Of a DNA stretch of 36,577 nt, positions 1 to 6,704 are shown in pieces (the stretch's first letter is position 1; the number at the start of each line of letters is the position of its first letter). The DNA is from a virus: the IMG/VR virus record IMGVR_UViG_3300034110_000200, positions 1 through 36,577 of that record; one strand, 5' to 3'. Under the pieces are notes generated by a model, which saw only the letters and a list, made by a program, of their open reading frames with translations, was not told where the DNA came from and did no database searches. The translations under genes were made by a program, and so were the position numbers.

Positions 1-40
1 ACCCTATCCTGTAGGAACACCAATACCAACAAAAAACTAA
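1..40 (+). CDS. C-terminal end of an upstream gene (partial)
   Basis: Frame 2 is open from the left edge and ends with TAA at 38-40, giving the tail PYPVGTPIPTKN. It stops six bases before the next start codon, the same tight spacing as the following genes, so it is probably the last 12 residues of a gene beginning outside the window. Proline-rich ends like this are common in phage tail proteins, but too little is visible to name a function. Confidence 0.4.
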   Translation, partial: PYPVGTPIPTKN

Positions 41-46
41 GAAACA

Positions 47-196
47 ATGGCTAAGCAAATGATCAAAAGAAAAGATGGTAGTACTTCACAAAGAGGTTTG
101 TGGGATAATATCAGAGCTAATAAAGGTTCTGGCAAAGCACCTACTAAAGAAATGCTTAAGCAAGAAAAAAAGATTAAAACTAAAAAGAAAAAGTAA
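47..196 (+). CDS. Small lysine-rich protein, 49 aa
   Basis: This 49-residue protein begins MAKQMIKRKDGS and ends in an almost pure lysine run. About a third of the residues are Lys or Arg, so it is strongly basic and probably binds nucleic acid or another acidic surface. It is the first of four tiny basic genes in a row (47-749), and its stop codon overlaps the next start (TAATG). The tryptophan-containing centre (RGLWDNIRANKGSGKAPT) resembles short proteins that recur in Bacteroidota and pelagic phages, but no function is known to me. The start is the only ATG that fits the tight spacing. Confidence 0.7.
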   Translation: MAKQMIKRKDGSTSQRGLWDNIRANKGSGKAPTKEMLKQEKKIKTKKKK

Positions 197-324
197 TGGC
201 AAAGAAAGTATCTACAAAAACATCAAAGAAGTCAGAGTGTGGAGAAAAGGTTAAAAAATCTTTTCAAGCAGGAATGATGATTGGTCGCAATATGAAAAAA
301 CCAATTACTAAAAAGAAAGGATAA
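196..324 (+). CDS. Small lysine-rich protein, 42 aa
   Basis: A 42-residue basic protein (MAKKVSTKTSKKSECGEKV at the start, KKPITKKKG at the end) with a short, less charged centre containing GMMIGRN. It overlaps both neighbours through TAATG junctions, which argues for translational coupling and for its being a real gene despite its size. A single cysteine at residue 15 is the only notable side chain. I do not recognise a family. Given the group of similar small basic proteins here, a role in DNA condensation or as a minor head component is possible, but this is inference only. Confidence 0.65.
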   Translation: MAKKVSTKTSKKSECGEKVKKSFQAGMMIGRNMKKPITKKKG

Positions 325-596
325 TGGCAAAGACAGCAGCTTGGACCAGAAAAGAAGGAAAGGATCCTAAAGGTGGATTGAATGCAAAGGGTGTAGCATC
401 TTATAGAGCAGCTAATCCCGGCAGTAAACTTCAGACAGCAGTAACAACTAAGCCGTCTAAGTTAAAAGCAGGAAGCAAAGATGCTAAGAGAAGAAAAAGT
501 TTTTGTGCTAGAATGTCTGGTATGCCAGGTCCTGCTAAAAAACCAAATGGAAAACCTACAAGAAAGACTCTTGCTCTTCGGAAATGGAACTGTTAA
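324..596 (+). CDS. Conserved small phage protein (KSFCARM family, DUF6321-like)
   Basis: A 90-residue basic protein with the signature of a small family widely seen in marine and freshwater phages: an N-terminal AWTRKEGKDPKGGLN segment, a central AVTTKPSKLK segment, the motif KSFCARMSGM at about residues 58-67 and a C-terminal LALRKWNC. I believe this corresponds to Pfam DUF6321, but that is from memory. The length fits the family. The conserved Cys and aromatic residues suggest a compact fold, and its function is not known to me. It is translationally coupled to the preceding gene by a TAATG overlap. Confidence 0.8.
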   Translation: MAKTAAWTRKEGKDPKGGLNAKGVASYRAANPGSKLQTAVTTKPSKLKAGSKDAKRRKSFCARMSGMPGPAKKPNGKPTRKTLALRKWNC

Positions 597-608
597 TAAA
601 TAATAATC

Positions 609-749
609 ATGGCAAAAATTAAAGACAGTGGTATGACCACTAAAGTAACAAAAAAGATTTCTAGACCAGGGATACATGCTAAGTCTGGTAGCTCACAATT
701 AAAGTCTTCAAAAAAATATAAAAAAATATATCGCGGTCAAGGAAAATAA
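609..749 (+). CDS. Small conserved basic phage protein, 46 aa
   Basis: A 46-residue protein beginning MAKIKDSGMTTKVTKK and carrying the pattern SRPGIHAKSGSS followed by KKYKKIYRGQGK at the C-terminus. Short proteins with an SRPG(I/V)HAK motif and an RGQG(K/R) tail recur in Bacteroidota phages, as I remember them, with no assigned role. It follows the previous gene by 12 bases and ends just before a possible promoter. The high Lys/Arg content fits nucleic-acid binding, which is an inference. Confidence 0.7.
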   Translation: MAKIKDSGMTTKVTKKISRPGIHAKSGSSQLKSSKKYKKIYRGQGK

Positions 750-752
750 TTA

Positions 753-760
753 TACATTTG
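753..760 (+). promoter_or_regulatory. Possible Bacteroidota -7 promoter element (TACATTTG)
   Basis: TACATTTG matches the Bacteroidota -7 consensus TAnnTTTG and sits in the gap after the small basic genes. No clear TTTG lies about 20 bases upstream, and the next ATG is only four bases downstream, so the call is weak. A second TAnnTTTG match (TACTTTTG) occurs at 819-826. Confidence 0.3.
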
Positions 761-764
761 TGAC

Positions 765-965
765 ATGACTGTCAGACATACTATAATGAACGGCCTCAGA
801 ATAAAGATTTATACGCATTACTTTTGTATAGGTATTGGTACAGATCAGATAACGCCTGCTTATTATAAGTATTCTATTAATGAAGAAGTTGGTTCATTAA
901 AAAAAGAGATCTATGAGGATAAGAAGATCCTTATGGAGCAGTTGCGAAACAGAAACAAAGCATAA
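765..965 (+). CDS. Small protein of unknown function, 66 aa
   Basis: A 66-residue reading frame whose stop overlaps the start of the GIY-YIG gene (TAATG), which supports translation of at least its C-terminal part. The last 30 residues (EEVGSLKKEIYEDKKILMEQLRNR) look like an amphipathic, charged helix able to form a coiled coil. The first 35 residues are of odd composition and contain no obvious domain. The first ATG lies four bases from a promoter-like TACATTTG, so the true start may be different (an alternative ATG is at 786). I do not recognise the protein. Confidence 0.45.
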   Translation: MTVRHTIMNGLRIKIYTHYFCIGIGTDQITPAYYKYSINEEVGSLKKEIYEDKKILMEQLRNRNKA

Positions 966-1381
966 TGTGGGTATACGAAGGAAAGGAGTTTACTGAAGAT
1001 ATGATCCCAGAGGGTGCTGTTGGGTTTGTGTATGAGATGCTTGCAATTACTAATGACCACTCCTACAGATATATCGGTAAGAAGAATTTCTATGCTGATG
1101 TAAAGACTAAGTTAAGCAAAAAGGATCTACCAAGTGATAAACGTCTGAAGACATATAAGCGAGTTCGCAAATCAACATATCAAAATTACTATAGTAGCAA
1201 TGAAGTATTAAAGCTTGCACATAAAGCAGGGATTGCTATCCGTAGAGAGATAATAATGATTTGCTATAGTAAACAGACTCTGTCGTATTATGAATGTAAG
1301 TACCAGTTCTCATTAGGAGTACTGGAGAATGACGAGTTTCTAAATGGTAATATATTAGGTAAATTTTATAAATTAAAATAG
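965..1381 (+). CDS. GIY-YIG family endonuclease, SegE-like
   Basis: This 138-residue protein has the order of motifs of SegE-type GIY-YIG nucleases found free-standing in phages: GFVYE at 20-24 (the GIY strand), YIGKKNF at 36-42 (the YIG strand), a charged linker with several Lys/Arg, YYSS at 75-78, RREI at 93-96 (catalytic Arg region), a YYE at 108-110 (metal-binding Glu) and a conserved Asn at about 127. The GIY-YIG fold cuts DNA with one divalent metal ion. Family members act as homing endonucleases or in phage DNA processing. It lies among late genes rather than in an intron. The starting MWVYEGKEFT also fits the family, which supports the ATG at 965. The family call is secure, the biological role is not. 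Confidence 0.8.
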   Translation: MWVYEGKEFTEDMIPEGAVGFVYEMLAITNDHSYRYIGKKNFYADVKTKLSKKDLPSDKRLKTYKRVRKSTYQNYYSSNEVLKLAHKAGIAIRREIIMICYSKQTLSYYECKYQFSLGVLENDEFLNGNILGKFYKLK

Positions 1382-1383
1382 TT

Positions 1384-1980
1384 ATGATATACATAAAAAA
1401 ACCAACAGTAGTAGAAGCAATTAAGTTTGTTGATGCGTCATTAAGAACAATGGATGAAATATCTGAGTTCATGGACGGAGAACAGTCAGTTCTCTTTGTT
1501 AAAGAAGGTCACCCTACAATTCAAGTTGATACTATAAATGGGCCAACTCGTGCTCATATAGGAGACATGATTGTTAAGCATGAGTATGAAGGATATTATG
1601 TAGCGGAAGAAGAAGAGTTCAATAAGATTTATGATAAAGATGGTCTTAAGGATCTAGGTAATATATCTGATGGACACCACACCTTTGATGAACTATATGC
1701 ATTTAGAAAAATGTATAATGCCGTAGCATTTAATGCGTGGGCTAAAGAAGGCCTTTATGATGTACATAAATCAACTTGTCATAACGATGGTACTCCGTGT
1801 TATAATGGAGGGTGGTTTATTGTAATGGCAATTCTTCCAGATGGTCAAATTTCAAATCATTATGAAATGTCAGATTGGGATTTGTTTCAATGTCCTGAAG
1901 AAATAATTATAAAACAAGCTTATGACGGGCATACCGCAGCAGATGTTTTATCAAGATTAAAAAATGTAATAATTAAATAA
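1384..1980 (+). CDS. Two-domain conserved phage protein (fusion)
   Basis: A 198-residue protein that appears to join two separate phage families. Residues 1-80 (KKPTVVEAIKF, then HIGDMIVKHEYEGYYVAEEEEFNKIY) match the small beta protein common in many phages that ends in a GD-(W/Y)-I-x-(R/K) ... F-x-x-x-Y pattern. Residues 94-198 (ISDGHHTFDELYAFRKMYN, HNDG, GGWFIVMAILPDGQISNHYE, WDLFQCPE, DGHTAADVLSRLK) match a widespread phage protein that usually stands alone and is often encoded near tail or terminase genes. Neither has a known function that I can name. The junction is in frame without a frameshift. It sits three bases after the GIY-YIG gene and is probably co-transcribed with it. Confidence 0.7.
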   Translation: MIYIKKPTVVEAIKFVDASLRTMDEISEFMDGEQSVLFVKEGHPTIQVDTINGPTRAHIGDMIVKHEYEGYYVAEEEEFNKIYDKDGLKDLGNISDGHHTFDELYAFRKMYNAVAFNAWAKEGLYDVHKSTCHNDGTPCYNGGWFIVMAILPDGQISNHYEMSDWDLFQCPEEIIIKQAYDGHTAADVLSRLKNVIIK

Positions 1981-1990
1981 ATAATAAAGT

Positions 1991-2275
1991 ATGAAAAAGT
2001 ATCAAGGAAATGTGGTTATTTTAAACAAACCAACTTATGAATCCAAAATTAAAGGATTAGAACTAAGTCAAGAAGCACAAGCATCGCTAGAAAAAGATCT
2101 TGTAAAACATTATACAAGATTAAAGGTGTTTGCTGTAGGAGAAAATGTTACATTCTGTAAAGAGGGTGATGAAGTTTTAATCACTCCGCGTCAATTATCT
2201 TATTGTGATGTAGTAGACATTGATGGAGGTACAAAATTTGTAGCCCAAGAGTCTAATTGCATTGGGATATATTAA
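1991..2275 (+). CDS. GroES-like co-chaperonin fold protein (putative)
   Basis: A 94-residue protein whose C-terminal half follows the GroES/Hsp10 pattern: KVFAVGENV (about 45-53), a KEGDEVLI strand (57-64), and the closing strand pattern GGTKFVAQESNCIGIY (79-94), equivalent to the G-x-x-Y-x-(I/V)-x-x-E-x-(D/N)-I-x-A(I) end of GroES. The N-terminal part (NVVILNKPTYESKIKGLELS) matches the first strand and is followed by a segment where the chaperonin-binding mobile loop would be. T4 gp31 shows that phages can replace the host co-chaperonin to fold their capsid protein. The identification is by pattern only; the mobile loop is not convincing. It is the last gene before a terminator. Confidence 0.5.
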   Translation: MKKYQGNVVILNKPTYESKIKGLELSQEAQASLEKDLVKHYTRLKVFAVGENVTFCKEGDEVLITPRQLSYCDVVDIDGGTKFVAQESNCIGIY

Positions 2276-2285
2276 TACTAATTAT

Positions 2286-2314
2286 AAAGACCTTGCAAAA
2301 ACAGGGTTTTTATT
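2286..2314 (+). terminator. Rho-independent terminator after the first operon
   Basis: AAAGACCTTG at 2286-2295 pairs with CAGGGTTTTT at 2302-2311 around a six-base loop, with two G-T pairs, and runs into a T-rich tail. It lies 10 bases after the stop of the GroES-like gene and before a promoter-like site. Confidence 0.7.
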
Positions 2315-2324
2315 GTTTATATAG

Positions 2325-2358
2325 GTTGCATAACTAGAATGTTTTTTGTATATTATAG
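2325..2358 (+). promoter_or_regulatory. Promoter, TTG / TATATTATAG type
   Basis: GTTG at 2325-2328, a 20-base spacer and TATATTATAG at 2349-2358. The same -7-like decamer occurs at 4154 and 25827 with a TTTG 19-20 bases upstream, so this is a recurrent element. It follows a terminator and precedes the fibre gene at 2392 by about 34 bases. Confidence 0.6.
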
Positions 2359-2391
2359 GTTATACCTAAAGAAAATTAACATAAATATTAA

Positions 2392-2709
2392 ATGGCAGTT
2401 GGCGAGTTTTCATTACAAGGAATTATAGATGTTGCAGGCACTACACTATGCATTGTTCCTGCAAAATTTATAATAAAAGTTACTGCAATAAGAGTTAATA
2501 ATAGCAACCCTCACACATTTCAAATATCAAAGTATGACGCTGCTACAGCATCTCTAATCACCATATATAGAGTAGACATGGCTGCGGGTGATACGCTCAC
2601 CGATAATTTTACATACTTTATTGAAGAGGGTGAAAACATAGTTTTAGAATCTACAATACCAAACACAAGTTATGTGCTATATGGCACCAAACTACAACTT
2701 ACTTTCTAA
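2392..2709 (+). CDS. Small beta-rich tail-associated protein, 105 aa
   Basis: A 105-residue protein made almost wholly of predicted beta strands with few charges (ATAIRVNNSN-like alternation, ending YVLYGTKLQLTF). It is the first gene of an operon starting from the promoter at 2325-2358 and its stop overlaps the start of the glycine-rich fibre gene (TAATG). In other Bacteroidota phages, small proteins of this kind precede fibre genes and probably form an adaptor or head domain on the tail. No domain is recognised by name, so the tail role is inferred from position and composition. Confidence 0.6.
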   Translation: MAVGEFSLQGIIDVAGTTLCIVPAKFIIKVTAIRVNNSNPHTFQISKYDAATASLITIYRVDMAAGDTLTDNFTYFIEEGENIVLESTIPNTSYVLYGTKLQLTF

Positions 2710-3962
2710 TGCAAGTAGTAAATGCAATAGGGCAAGTTTTTGCATTTGGATCTATTGAAATAGTTGATAAAAATGGGAAGCCTAAAAATTCAGGTGGTGG
2801 AGGAGGGGCTCCCACTGGACCCGCAGGCGGAAACTTATCCGGTACTTATCCTAATCCTTCTGTATTATGGGTTAATGGTACACCTACTTATGATCTAAGT
2901 TATTATCCGTTATCTACTAATCCAGCTGGCTATATTGATAGTTCTGCATTAGGCCCTTATCTTACTGCATCTACTGCAGCTTTAACTTATCAACCAATTT
3001 TAACTTTAACAAATACAGGCACATCAGGTGTATCTACTTTATCTACAGGAGGAACATTAAATATTCCTAATTATACTGCCGCAGTACCTACTATTGATAC
3101 TCAGCTTTTTACAAGCAGTGGTATATGGACAAAACCAGTTAATGCAAAATATGTAGAAATTTATTTAGTAGGAGGAGCTGGCGGAGGTGCATCAGGAAGA
3201 AGAGGTCTTACTTCAACTGCAAGATATGGTGGTGGAGGTGGTTCATCAGGCTTTGTTAATATTTCTAAAATAAATGCAAATAACTTAGCGGCAACAGAAA
3301 ATATTTGGATTGGTGCAGGAGGAACCGCTGCACCTGCTATAACTGTTGATAATACTAATGGTACAGCAGGAGGCACAGGTGCTGTTTCTATATTTGGTGG
3401 TTCAGGCACAACTACTAATGCAATACTTTGTTCTGCAAATGGTTTTGGTGGACTCGGTGGAACAGCAGTTGCACAATCAGGTAGTACTTTAGGAAATTCA
3501 ATAATTTTTGGAATATTTTATAACACATCTAATTTTGCTTCAGGTTCATCAGGTCCTGGTAATTTATCAGGGGGCATACAAAATTATGCGTCTAGACCAT
3601 TAATGGCAGGAGGAATAGGGGGGGGTCTTAGTGCAGTAAATGCACAAAATGTAGGAGGAGGTATTAACTTAACAGGTATGTCTTCAAGTCAAATAATAGC
3701 AACTGTTGCAGGAGGAACATTAGTAGGTAGTGCTGGAGGTAATGGAAGTTTAATAACTAATAGCCCTGCAGGATTATTTTTTTCAACCGCCGGTGGAGGG
3801 GGAGCTTCTGGAAATGCTATTGGTACAGTAGGTGGAGGTGCGGGTGGTAATGGTGGTCCTGGTGCAGGAGGAGGAGGTGGTGGTGCATCTTTAAATGGTG
3901 TAAACTCAGGAGCTGGTGGAACTGGAGGAAATGGTTTTTGTTTAATCATAACTTATTTTTAA
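2709..3962 (+). CDS. Glycine-rich tail fibre / adhesin
   Basis: A 417-residue protein with three parts. Residues 1-35 form a leader ending in a Gly5 run. Residues 36-130 contain SGTYPNPSV (44-52), a motif common in phage tail fibres, and a threonine-rich shaft-like stretch. From about residue 137 (SSGIWTKPVNAKYVEIYLVGGAGG) to the end, the chain is built from Gly-rich tracts such as GGGGG, GGAGGNGG and GGGGGGGA separated by short polar loops. Such tracts recall the polyglycine sandwich of the gp38 adhesins of T4-like phages, whose variable loops bind host surface proteins. The likely role is host recognition at the fibre tip. Its stop overlaps the small gene that follows, matching a fibre and assembly-factor pair. 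Confidence 0.75.
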   Translation: MQVVNAIGQVFAFGSIEIVDKNGKPKNSGGGGGAPTGPAGGNLSGTYPNPSVLWVNGTPTYDLSYYPLSTNPAGYIDSSALGPYLTASTAALTYQPILTLTNTGTSGVSTLSTGGTLNIPNYTAAVPTIDTQLFTSSGIWTKPVNAKYVEIYLVGGAGGGASGRRGLTSTARYGGGGGSSGFVNISKINANNLAATENIWIGAGGTAAPAITVDNTNGTAGGTGAVSIFGGSGTTTNAILCSANGFGGLGGTAVAQSGSTLGNSIIFGIFYNTSNFASGSSGPGNLSGGIQNYASRPLMAGGIGGGLSAVNAQNVGGGINLTGMSSSQIIATVAGGTLVGSAGGNGSLITNSPAGLFFSTAGGGGASGNAIGTVGGGAGGNGGPGAGGGGGGASLNGVNSGAGGTGGNGFCLIITYF

Positions 3963-4126
3963 TGAAAAAATTTGTAATAATAGAAAATGGTATAGTTGAA
4001 GGAGTAATTGTAGCCGATTCAGATATATCTCATATGACAGATTTATTATATATAGAAATAGATATGAATCAAAATGTAAGTATAGGAGATCTGTATGATG
4101 GAAAAACTTTTACATCTGTAGAATAA
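3962..4126 (+). CDS. Small fibre-assembly-type protein, 54 aa
   Basis: A 54-residue protein (MKKFVIIENGIVEGVIVAD at the start, NVSIGDLYDGKTFT near the end). The pattern of a short first strand with ENG-x-V-x-x-V-I-V-(A/W)-D and a closing (V/N)-x-IGDLYDG-x-x-F is shared by small proteins encoded next to phage fibre genes that act as assembly factors or fibre-tip caps. I chose ATG 3962, which overlaps the TAA of the fibre gene; an in-frame upstream ATG at 3938 would add eight residues inside that gene and lose the junction seen at other gene pairs here. It is the last gene before the promoter at 4131-4163. Confidence 0.65.
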   Translation: MKKFVIIENGIVEGVIVADSDISHMTDLLYIEIDMNQNVSIGDLYDGKTFTSVE

Positions 4127-4130
4127 TAGT

Positions 4131-4163
4131 TTTGTTATTTGAATAATTTTTAGTATATTATAG
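4131..4163 (+). promoter_or_regulatory. Promoter, TTTG / TATATTATAG type
   Basis: TTTG at 4131-4134, a 19-base spacer and TATATTATAG at 4154-4163, identical in its -7 decamer to the sites at 2349 and 25827. It starts the fibre operon whose first ATG is at 4182. A TTTGAA at 4138 with a 10-base gap to TATATT is repeated with the same gap at 35827. Confidence 0.6.
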
Positions 4164-4181
4164 TAACTAAACATATAAATC

Positions 4182-4538
4182 ATGGAATTATTAAATTTTA
4201 TACACTGGGTAAAATCAAAAAGCGTAGTTACTCAGGTTAATCCTGCGCAAACATTAATTCCTGTTGGTCTTAGAGATAACAGACGAACTGATGAGTATGT
4301 TGTTGGCGCAATTACTGTTCAAGATTTTATTGATCAACTTAATATAACTCCTAATACCCCATCAACCACAGCCATTGCAGCTTCAATTTGGGCAAATGGA
4401 TTTACAGTAGTAGGATGTATTAATGAAGATATTACATTACCAGCTAACTCAAACTTAACATATAAATCACCCTTAGCAATGTGTGTAGGGAAAACATTAA
4501 CTATTCCAGTAGGAACAACCTTAACAATAATACCATAA
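4182..4538 (+). CDS. Short fibre base protein sharing an N-terminal anchor with the 6705 fibre
   Basis: A 118-residue protein. Its first 50 residues (MELLNFIHWVKSK, then TLIPVGLRDNRRTDEYVVGAIT) closely match the first 50 of the fibre encoded at 6705 (MELLNFVSWVKKG, DLIPLGVRLSDREDSYVTTVIT). The shared part is probably a virion-attachment domain. The remaining 65 residues form a hydrophobic beta-rich segment (LPANSNLTYKSPLAMCVGKTLTIPVGTTLTIIP) reminiscent of the opening turn of a beta-helix or of a truncated fibre. The gene is complete, with no frameshift visible. It could be a short spike, or the base to which the next two fibres attach. Confidence 0.6.
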   Translation: MELLNFIHWVKSKSVVTQVNPAQTLIPVGLRDNRRTDEYVVGAITVQDFIDQLNITPNTPSTTAIAASIWANGFTVVGCINEDITLPANSNLTYKSPLAMCVGKTLTIPVGTTLTIIP

Positions 4539-4569
4539 TAAAAATTATAAACTTTAAGAAATAAATAAT

Positions 4570-5655
4570 ATGCCAGCAGGATTAATAGTTTTAGACATAG
4601 ATACAAATATAATAAATCCAATGACCGGAAATATGGTCACAGTAAATGGAATTGAAATTGTAAACCCCCTTGTTAATAACACCATTATAGGTTTAAATGC
4701 AGGACAATCAATTGTTGGTGGAATCAATCCTACAATGGGTACATTAAATACAGCGGTTGGTACAAATGCAATGGAATCATCAACCATTGGGCAAGCTAAT
4801 ACTGCTGTTGGACACGATGCTTATAAGTTAGGAGATGGTATAAATGATACTGCAATTGGAAGAGGTGCACTTTCAGCTATGAGTGGAGGGGCATCGTATG
4901 GTAATACTGCTGTTGGGGCAGCTGCATTTTTTCAATTAACTCCATCTACAACTGGCAATTCTGGATTTGGTTTAGGAGCAGGAGAGCAACTTCTTTCTGG
5001 TGATCATAATACTTTTATTGGATATGAAAGCGGCTCTCAATTTTCTGGTGGTATTAATAACACAACTTTAGGAACAAGAACAAGTGGTGGCGGAACACCA
5101 ACTGCGGGTAATCATAATATTTTGTTAGGCACTAATGCATGTTGGAATTATGCTGGAGGGGATGGTAATATAATTATTGGGGCTTATGATATTGCTCCTC
5201 CTTACACATCTGCCCAAACTGGTTCTAATAATATATTAATAGGGAGAAATGCTACGAAAGCAAGTACTAGCACTGCTAACTCAATTACCCTGGGCAATAG
5301 CTCTAATAATGTTTTAAGATGTGCAGTTACATCTATAACATCTCTTTCAGATGCCAGGGATAAAAAAGAAATTACTGAGTTATCTGCAGGACTTGATTTT
5401 GTAAATACTCTTAAGCCTGTAGAATTTATATGGGATGACAGAAATGAAGATGGTAGACATGATGCTAAAGATTTTGGATTTATAGCTCAAGACTTAAAGA
5501 AATCTCAAGAAGATGCAGAATTAGCTGATGTACTTAAATTAGTTTATGAAGAAAATCCTGAGAAATTAGAGGCTAGTTATGGTAAACTTATACCAATTTT
5601 AGTTAAAGCTATTCAGGAATTATCAGAAGAAGTTAAACAATTAAAAAATAAATAA
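4570..5655 (+). CDS. Tail fibre with C-terminal S74 self-cleaving chaperone (copy 1)
   Basis: A 361-residue protein. Residues 55-230 carry repeats of the kind NTAVG-x-x-A and NTFIG, which form left-handed trimeric beta-roll stalks as in YadA-like heads. Residues 256-361 are an intramolecular chaperone of the endosialidase type (peptidase S74): TSLSDARDKKEI at 258-269 holds the catalytic Ser260-Asp261 and Lys, DFGFIAQDLKK starts at 301, and the end is an amphipathic helix. In this family three chaperone tails guide trimer folding and then cut themselves off just before the Ser. The gene is followed three bases later by a paralogue of the same architecture. Confidence 0.85.
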   Translation: MPAGLIVLDIDTNIINPMTGNMVTVNGIEIVNPLVNNTIIGLNAGQSIVGGINPTMGTLNTAVGTNAMESSTIGQANTAVGHDAYKLGDGINDTAIGRGALSAMSGGASYGNTAVGAAAFFQLTPSTTGNSGFGLGAGEQLLSGDHNTFIGYESGSQFSGGINNTTLGTRTSGGGTPTAGNHNILLGTNACWNYAGGDGNIIIGAYDIAPPYTSAQTGSNNILIGRNATKASTSTANSITLGNSSNNVLRCAVTSITSLSDARDKKEITELSAGLDFVNTLKPVEFIWDDRNEDGRHDAKDFGFIAQDLKKSQEDAELADVLKLVYEENPEKLEASYGKLIPILVKAIQELSEEVKQLKNK

Positions 5656-5657
5656 CC

Positions 5658-6698
5658 ATGAGTACAATAAACGTAGATATAATAAATCCAACAGCAGGCA
5701 ATGTTGTTAATGTAAATGGAGTTGAAGTTTCAGCACACGGAACAAATAATATTTGCTTAGGAGATCAATCTGGTCAAGCAATTACAACTGGAATTCGTAG
5801 TGTTTCAATAGGCGACTTGTCTTTAAAAACAGCGACATACCATTCAGACAATGTTGCTATAGGGCATCAAGCTTTAGAGGCTAATGCCGGTGGTGGAAAT
5901 ACAGCTGTAGGTTCTTGGGCTTTAAGAGCTGTAACAAACGGTATTCAAAATGATGCTTTTGGAGCTTATTCTTTATTACAACTAACAACGGGTGGTAATA
6001 ATTCTGGTCTTGGTGGTAATGCAGGAGGAAATTTAGCAAGTGGTAACAGAAATACATTTGTAGGTTTTGGAGCGGGGTTACAGTTTACAAACACTGGTGA
6101 TGGCAATGTTATTGTTGGCAACACTAACGGGTATGCAAATGCAGGTGGAAGTGGAGACAATAACACTTTTGTTGGTAAAGATGCAGGTTGGTCTTTTGCA
6201 GGAGGTAACGATAATGTTATTTTAGGTAAATTTACTACATTCATGGGAACGGGCATAACAGGTAATAATAATATTCAAATAGGAACAGACTCTGTAAAAG
6301 CATCACTTACTGCTAGCAATTCAATTACATTAGGTAACTCATCTCACAATGTACTACGTTGCGCAGTTACTTCCATTACTTCATTATCAGATTCTAGAGA
6401 CAAAGAAGAAGTTGCTGAATTAGCAGTAGGCTTGGAATTTGTCAAAGAGCTTAATCCTGTATCGTTTGTTTGGAATGATAGAGATGAGTCTGGAAAACAT
6501 GGTGTAAAAGACTTTGGATTTATTGCTCAAGATTTAAAGTCTACTCAAGAAAAATATGAAATGGCTGAAACATTAGGCCTAGTATATGAAGAGAACCCAG
6601 AAAAGTTAGAAGCAAGTTATGGAAAATTAATTCCTATATTAGTACAAGCAATTAAAGAATTGTCTGCTAAAGTAGAGGCATTGGAATCTAAAAAATAA
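5658..6698 (+). CDS. Tail fibre with C-terminal S74 self-cleaving chaperone (copy 2)
   Basis: A 346-residue paralogue of the preceding gene. The N-terminus starts MSTINVDIINPTAGNVVNVNG, like MPAGLIVLDIDTNIINP in copy 1, then come NTAVG- and NTFVG-type stalk repeats (about 50-220). The S74 chaperone follows: TSLSDSRDKEEV at 242-253 with catalytic Ser244-Asp245, DFGFIAQDLK from 285, and a coiled-coil end. The chaperone parts are near-identical in protein but differ at many synonymous sites, so the duplication is old. The stalks have diverged, suggesting two fibres with different lengths or receptors, or a mixed fibre. Confidence 0.85.
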   Translation: MSTINVDIINPTAGNVVNVNGVEVSAHGTNNICLGDQSGQAITTGIRSVSIGDLSLKTATYHSDNVAIGHQALEANAGGGNTAVGSWALRAVTNGIQNDAFGAYSLLQLTTGGNNSGLGGNAGGNLASGNRNTFVGFGAGLQFTNTGDGNVIVGNTNGYANAGGSGDNNTFVGKDAGWSFAGGNDNVILGKFTTFMGTGITGNNNIQIGTDSVKASLTASNSITLGNSSHNVLRCAVTSITSLSDSRDKEEVAELAVGLEFVKELNPVSFVWNDRDESGKHGVKDFGFIAQDLKSTQEKYEMAETLGLVYEENPEKLEASYGKLIPILVQAIKELSAKVEALESKK

Positions 6699-6704
6699 AT
6701 AAAA

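Noticed and set aside
3938-3961. ATG 3938 as start of the small fibre-assembly gene
   Set aside because: It would overlap the fibre gene by 25 bases and add MFNHNLFL, which is encoded by fibre sequence in another frame; the TAATG junction at 3962 fits the local pattern.
2709-3962. Proline-rich reading frames on the opposite strand of the glycine-rich fibre
   Set aside because: They are mirror images of GGT/GGA glycine codons on the + strand, with no start signals or neighbours; the + strand frame is continuous and meaningful.
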